Shown here in pieces: positions 58,173 through 64,000 of a stretch of 64,000 bases of DNA (position 1 is its first letter; each line of letters begins with the position of its first letter). The notes under the pieces were generated by a model. The model made no database searches. It saw only the letters and a program-made list of their open reading frames with translations, and was not told the DNA's origin. Source of the stretch: Siderastrea siderea (taxonomy: Eukaryota; Cnidaria; Anthozoa; Scleractinia; Rhizangiidae). Location of the stretch: the NCBI GenBank assembly GCA_964030785.1, contig OZ034967.1, forward strand, positions 68,315,913 to 68,379,912, written 5' to 3'. The position numbers and the translations under genes are program-made.

Positions 58173-59240
58173 GGGGGATACCAGTTTCCTACTTTTTCCC
58201 TTTTGGATAGGCCATATTTTCCCTTTAGCTACAGTTCATTTTTTTACTAGCAATCTCGAGTGTAATCTCTGTGTATCGCTTGGCAGTCCCTGCTTTACGT
58301 TAGTTGTTGTTTTTGATCGTGTGATGACGATTGGTCGCGTTATCTCTGCAGTTTTAGATGTATGGTCTTCTGTGATTTTGTTTGTCTTTCCTGGTCATGC
58401 CCTTAGAGCCACATCTCGTTCTCTGCCTTTCATCCCTTCCCCTGCTTTACAAATCGCCAATGACTAGAAGGGTGAATTCAACTGCTTAAAGACCGGTCGG
58501 GTGGTTTGCGATCTTTGGTTCAATTGTCCTCATTCAAATTTCTGGGTGTTCATTATTTGTCTATTTGTTTGGTTAGTCATTAAATCAGTTTTTGCACCTT
58601 CAACTAAGTTGTCGCCACTGGCTAGTATTTACGGAAAAGGCACAATTTTAACGGTTAGCATCCAGATAGGATTAGGGTCTCTGCCTACTATTCTTCTGGA
58701 GATAAATTCTAGCCTGTCGGTACCAGGCATTTACGTTGAATCTTCCGCGCTTTCAAGGCATTTTTCGGGATTGCGCGTATGAACTTCTTAATATCGACTG
58801 ATCTGCACGATCCAGGTGGGATCCTTCAAGTTTTCGATGTCTTCCGAATTTCTCACAAAAGTCAGATAAACATATCACAATTTGCATATCACAACCAAAG
58901 AAATCACGGTGAGTTTTGGAAATTCGAGAAAATCCCACACAAACGTCTCTGTTTAGAATGTGTTTTCCACGGCAACATACAAATTCTTAAAATTGTGTTA
59001 TTCTTACAGACATTTATTGAGATTCCAGTGAAATCAAAATAAGTTCCAAACTTGGCAATACTACCAATTTTGAGGTGCTTATTCGGATGATATGGGATCC
59101 GGGATACAGTGAAAGGCTCTGTTAGCATTGTCGAATTTTGTAACAGGTGCTCTCCTTGTAAAGCCCGCGGTTTGTTAAGAGCTCCTGCTCCATAATAGTC
59201 TTAAGATGTTATCAATACAAGCAATTGTTAAAATGGCTAT
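58173..59240. other. GPCR copy C 3' flank; no further gene
   Basis: Up to about 58640 it matches the flanks of copies A and B as described for those blocks. The frames at 58501-59042 lie partly in this duplicated non-coding DNA and show no domain. A GTGAAAGGCTCTGTTAG segment at about 59109 resembles the GPCR C-tail coding word GTGAAAGGCCTTATG, but no surrounding homology is visible. Confidence 0.45.
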
Positions 59241-59244
59241 TGGA

Positions 59245-59285
59245 GCAAATGAAGTTGAAGTTGAAGTTGAATTTGAGTTTATTAA
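59245..59285. repeat. (GAAGTT)n short repeat
   Basis: TGAAGT repeated about four times and followed by TTGAATTTGAG. It resembles the simple tails of LINE 3' ends, but no coding part is adjacent. Confidence 0.5.
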
Positions 59286-61640
59286 GAGGGGCCTTATGAG
59301 GACACCGTCTTCTAGCGATGCGAACAGAAAAGGAAATTCGTCGCAGTAGGCTCAAGGCCACTGGACGATTGATTGGTATGTTATTAATATATGGGGGTAC
59401 GGGTGTGATCGGAAGAGGGTGATATTTTAACCGTGGTATTCTTGGGGTCAGGGTAGATTGCTGCAACTGTCGACTGATTGGAATGTTAACGGTGAAATAA
59501 AAGGAATTTAGTCACAAAAGGTTGTCCAAGAGCTAGGTAATGCAATACCTCTACTACGTTTGGAGGAATTCGAAAAATTGGGCGCCACTGACTGATGTAC
59601 ACAACAAAGCTCAAAGCCTCAAAGCTGCTCAAAGGAACGAATTAGTTGTTCCAGGAGAGAACATAACTGAGGCATATACTTAGGACCTTGGAGTTTCTGA
59701 GGCTTTTTGTAGCCTTTTCTGGATAAAACTGGAGTCACGTTTGTTTGTTATGACCCTGCATTTGAAACATCTATCTGTCCCCCACAGAAGGTACCAATTC
59801 ATGCAACTAGAATCTACACTAGGTTAATTTTGTCCAATCAAACCAATTAGCAGTGAAAACAAATTTAGCCTTGTATAACTGATGCTTAAGACGATTGACG
59901 ATTTACAATCAAAACCTTTAATATCGTACCTCCTTTTGTTGATAAAAAAGATCCGATGCTCCATCTTCAAATAAACGGCGAAGCAACCTGGAAATGGCGA
60001 GAAGTTTATGGGCACCCAATCATAGTACCGAGCAAGTGTCTGCCGCTTGCGCACGCAAACCAAAAACAAGCCAAATGCTGAATTTGTTTACGACACAATC
60101 ATCTCGATCGTGCAGTGATGATTCGACATGGCGTTCTTTCTGTGTTATAACTTTTTTTGAACAAAGTTAGTAATCTCTTATAATCTCGCCCATGACTCCC
60201 TGCTGCAATTTTCGTCCTAAAAGGGTTAAACAAACTGCAGATGGCAAAAATAAACAGATTGAAACTGACAAATAACTTCGCGACTTTGACTATAACACGT
60301 GATGACATATGATAGCTTTCTCGCGAAATTTTACACCATTGTACTTGCCTCGGGGGTGCTGCCATTTCACTGGCTGGCGGTGTCACAATGTGATATAATA
60401 CCCTAAAGAGGCGAGAGATACCAATCAAAGTTTGCAAAGTAAAATCCCCCCGTTAAATTTTCTGCGTGATTAACAACGACTATTTCCTCCCCCCCCCCCC
60501 CCCTTCAGAAAAAAAATTATGAAGGGAATAAAATCGTCCCTGTACAGAGGCTAGAATTGGCTAACACCCAAGAGAAATGATTTTACGGTTTACTCTTTAA
60601 GTTGGGTTAGTGATATACAAGATAGTTGCTCACTTCAGGAGCATATGGCTTGCTCACAATAAATTTAACGAAAGAGATATATCTTGTTATCATTGTTGCA
60701 GTGATGAGAAGAACTCACCCTATTTCTCTTGAGGCCTGTTCCTCTTCGCGCTTGCAGTAAAATCTTGCATAGATATGGACAAACAGGCAAACCTTGCTCA
60801 CCATTAGGCACTACAATTGTTTACCCTCACCCACTGAATTAGATGAACTACATTACAGAAGAGTACACGTTTCTAACAGAGTGAGCGCTAAGTGCGAATG
60901 AAGAGCACCAGGACCAGGCTTAACTGTGTTTAAAAGAAAGGAATTATTCTTTTAGCCACGGGCATGGCACACACTTTGCAATCATTATTGCAATTTGGCT
61001 CTCGCCATGTTACAGTGTGCATGTAGCACTGCTTACCCGCCTATTCTCCAGTCTTAGCGTTCGATAGCAGTCCCTTGACTATTCTAGGAGCTATATACGA
61101 GAATCTCAATAGCTTACTTTTCCTCAACTAAGAAAAACGAAAGGAAGAACTGTAACCTGCCACCTAAAGCGCTGCCTGTGTTCTAACGAAATTCACAGAA
61201 AATAGTCTTAGAGATGCTTTAGGGTATTCCGTTCTAGTAGTTAGGCATATACACTAAGGACTAGGTTCTGTTGCGATGTCAATGTATGGCCGCTTGCGCT
61301 TAAGAGCGGCTCTCTGTAAATATCAAGAATCCGGCGACAGGACCAAAATTTCGTTTAAGCTCCTTTTTTCAGCATGTTTTGACTTACCAGTTACGATATA
61401 AGCTTCCAGGCTCTCAAGTTGAAATTAAAAATGCTGTTATCTTCGCAATTTTTTTAAGTGAAAGCTTACAGAGAGTTTCTGTAAACTAAAACGTTTTTGG
61501 TCTAGGTTTTACACGTTTTTATGTATTGCGTCTAAAAGATTAGCGTACCATTTCTTCAATGTATAAAACTACTGCCGCAAAACGGATTCAAGGCCTTTCA
61601 AATTTTGCGGTCCGTACAGTAAAATACGGCCCGCAAATTG
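59286..61640. other. No gene recognised
   Basis: The frame at 60099-60437 (-) and smaller ones have no domain, conserved start context or splice partners. A C-run of about 16 lies at 60488-60503. No element ends found. Confidence 0.5.
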
Positions 61641-61642
61641 AC

Positions 61643-61669
61643 CAATAATAATAATAAGTAATAATAAGT
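61643..61669. repeat. (AAT)n tail at the 3' end of the LINE relic
   Basis: AATAATAATAATAAG then TAATAATAAG marks the 3' terminus of the - strand LINE, consistent with the microsatellite tails of CR1-like elements. Confidence 0.65.
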
Positions 61670-63999
61670 CTATATTTCATAAGATAAACACACATATCCT
61701 ATGTTACAAAAATTGATGGTAAAAAGCAAGCTACATTACATGAACTAACACTATTATTCTAATGAAATAAATCAGCTAACTTGTATTTAAAAGTAAGGCG
61801 ATTAATAAAAGAGCTCATGAAGCGCTTTGTGTTTATTTTAGGTTTCACGGCCGACTTTCTTCTAAGCTCGTATTTGGTGTTCTTAACCTCCGGCAACATG
61901 TTATACAGCCGGTGACCCTCTAAGCCCATAACTTCAATACGTATTTTCTTATCTTGTTTTTCTAAAAGATCGTGGATATCTATGCTATGTGAGATGTACC
62001 TACGCTTCTTACACCTATCCAAAAAACACTGGATCGTTGTTAGTTCAGCTTCAGCGGCTCCGTACACCGCAAGCCCGTATGAAATATTTAGTAGTACAAT
62101 AGAATTGAAAAGGTAGTCAATTTCTGATTGATTGTACCCCTCTCTTCTAAGCGTCCTGAGCACATGGAGAGACTTGTTTGCTTTTGTGAGTTTGTTCTTT
62201 ACATGAGTGTTAAATCGGGTGTCAGACTGGAAGGTAACACCCAGCAGAACAAGTTCCTTAACCTGAGGTATTCCAGCTACTCTCTCAAAGATTTGTGCAT
62301 TGCCTTTTTTCACAAAGGCAAGTTCTTTACATTTACTAGGATTACAGGTCATACAGTTATATTTTGAACATTCTAAGAACTGCATTACTAACTCGTTTGA
62401 ACAGTCTGTATCCCTCCACACCGCCGCCGGTGCCATCCCTCGTCCGCATATTTATACAAACAAGTTGTAGAGCCATTTTTAATCTCAAGGTCGTTTAGAA
62501 AAAAATTAAATAGGTAGGGGCCGCTGACACTACCCTGAGTAGTGCCTTGATTGACCTCTTTCCAAAGCCCTGAAAATGTATTGTGGACGACTCTTTGTTG
62601 CCTGTGTTTTACAAAATCTAGATAGAGATTGATAACATAGGGGTTCAGTGGAAGGTTTTTCAGTTTTTCATATAGTAAGGAGTGTTTGACAGAGTCAAAA
62701 GCCTTACTAAAATACATAGTAAAAAGACGCACAGCCTTGCAGTCAGGTTGATCTAAGTAGCTGTATACAGTATGCTGAATAGCTAGCAAAGCGTCTGTAC
62801 AATTTCCTCCGTCCCTACATGCGAATTGGCTTGAGCTGAGATTCTGTTCCACGATATCTTTCGCATGGTTCCTGTAAATTGCCTTTTCAAACGCACGCGC
62901 TATGACAGGTGTTATGCTAATTCCTCGATAGTCTTTGTCTTCTATAGGAAGTTCAACTTTAGGGAGTGGATAAACATTCGCTCTTTTCCATGATCGAGGT
63001 CAGGACTGGGTGAGGAGGCAGAGGTTCCACACCTTTGTGACGACAGGGGTGAAAATGTCAGCGAGGTCCTTCCAGATCCAAAAAGGGATGTTATCGGGAC
63101 CGACGGCAGTCCGTTTTAACTTGCATAAAGACTGCCAGACTTGCAATTCACTGATTTCCGGTACTTGTACACTATCATCAATAGTTACAGGGAGTGGCTC
63201 GATATTATTAGCTGTCGTCGGTACACAGAGATCCGAAGTAGTCGTTTAACTGCTCTAATCTCTCGCTGTCCAGGGCAACACTGCCGGCAGCTGTGCGTCG
63301 CTGCGATCGAGAATCGACTTCCTTCCACCTTAGCTTTCGTCTTGAGCATGGATTTGACCAAAGGAGACATCCAGTGTGGATCCAGCGTAGACATAGATAC
63401 CGTTCGCTGCGGCATACAGTTATTCAAATGCCTATGAATAACGGCTTCGAGTTTCTCGACCGCTTGATCCGGATGGTTAGCAGACAGCACTTGATTCCAA
63501 TTTTCATTCTCGAGAGCTTGATAGAGTGCACTCTTCCGATGTGCGCGGCGATCCCGAATTAAGACCTTAGTGTGAATAGGTTTAAGCTTAGATCCCGCTG
63601 ACAAGATAACCCCAGAATGGTCAGTCTTGATTTGCATATCCAAAGGATAACAGTTGCCAAAGAGGTCTTTGCGATTGGTTAAAACGTTATCTAAGCACGA
63701 TTTCCCTCTTGTTGGACAATTAACAAGCGCATACCAACCCGATAATTGCTGCAATTGGTTGAGATCCATTTTGTTAACATCGCCACCACAGACAATGACC
63801 GTGTCCGGATGGGAGTCTAAGGCATAAGTTCAATTATGTAGCTTATTAAATCAATTTCTTTGTAATTGTATTTTGGCGGATGATAAACGCCACAAACAAG
63901 CATCCGATGTCCCGAGGGTAATCGCAAAGTCAAACATATCAGTTCGTAAAGCTTAGATCTGTAGACATCAATAACATCTAGGTTACTTCGCACGTAAAT
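61643..63999 (-). pseudogene. CR1/Jockey-type LINE ORF2 relic, 5' end beyond window
   Basis: Read from the right edge on the - strand: endonuclease pieces ([18 protein letters not shown], frameshift near 63825, DTVIVCGGDVN, then PTRGKSCLDNVLTN and KTDHSGVIL); a linker; the RT entry (KRTAVGPDNIPFW, about 63120); [35 protein letters not shown], where the first catalytic Asp is Tyr; [19 protein letters not shown]; and LYKYAD followed by a 1-bp loss at the second Asp codon of YADD (about 62447). The C-terminal part runs in frame to a stop at 61759. The 3' end is a TTATTA-type tail at 61643-61669. A TGA also interrupts near 63008. Inactive. Confidence 0.8.
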
Positions 64000-64000
64000 A

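Noticed and set aside
60099..60437. 112-aa minus-strand frame
   Set aside because: No recognisable domain, and no splice or start context.
60488..60503. Long C or G homopolymers (also near 4.76, 19.84, 32.65 and 35.16 kb)
   Set aside because: Common simple-sequence tracts; their length may be affected by sequencing and I see no associated structure.

Overview
The window is a gene-poor stretch of animal nuclear DNA, most likely from an anthozoan cnidarian and probably a stony coral. It is AT-rich, has a spliceosomal (GT-AG) gene, and is packed with decayed retroelements, tRNA-derived SINEs, fold-back MITEs and trinucleotide microsatellites. The assignment rests on the kinds of repeats present, among them Penelope-like elements with a GIY-YIG domain, Harbinger elements with a Myb-like partner, and the SINE whose spurious translation reads VAQWLERPTGVREVM. 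No database search was possible. Nothing looks bacterial: there are no operons, no CRISPR and no rRNA.

The only host gene family I can support is a class A (rhodopsin-like) GPCR present in three paralogous blocks, all on the + strand. Block A runs from about 11.5 to 25.9 kb, with more matching flank near 30.3 kb. Block B runs from about 46.9 to 52.1 kb and block C from about 53.86 to 58.6 kb. Each block has the same plan: a conserved upstream region, a short 5'UTR intron of 94-130 bp, coding exon 1 (TM1 to ICL2), a phase-1 intron, and coding exon 2 (TM4 to the C-tail). Copy C (55495-58172) is intact and encodes 297 aa. Copy A is broken by a 3.1-kb terminal-inverted-repeat element in TM1 with a 9-bp target duplication, and by a +1 frameshift in ICL3. 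Copy B has two 1-bp deletions, a nonsense codon, a changed DRH motif and a half-deleted exon 2. A fourth scrap of the same 3' end lies at 50837-50936.

The rest by region. 1-6 kb: no genes, several palindromic repeats. 6.1-10.1 kb: an RTE-type LINE relic split around the remains of a Harbinger transposon (Myb-like gene and transposase facing each other) and a SINE. 13.58-16.71 kb: a 5'-truncated Tx1/L1-type LINE with a 17-bp target duplication, inserted upstream of GPCR copy A. 26-30 kb: MITEs and an XPG/PIN-like gene relic. 30.7-34.3 kb: a large nested inverted-repeat element. 35.9-38.2 kb: a MITE, a MITE fragment and a Penelope RT relic. 38.7-42.3 kb: a CR1/L2 scrap followed by a 9-bp GGTAC minisatellite split by a 1.9-kb inverted-repeat element. 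42.3-46.9 kb: MITEs, a Penelope GIY-YIG relic and a SINE. 52.3-53.0 kb: a 0.7-kb long-TIR element. 61.6-64.0 kb: a CR1/Jockey-type LINE relic running off the right edge on the - strand.

Overall this is a tandem GPCR cluster in which one member survives while the others decay by insertion and point mutation. Family assignments come from recognised motifs, and element boundaries come from inverted repeats and target duplications read by eye.
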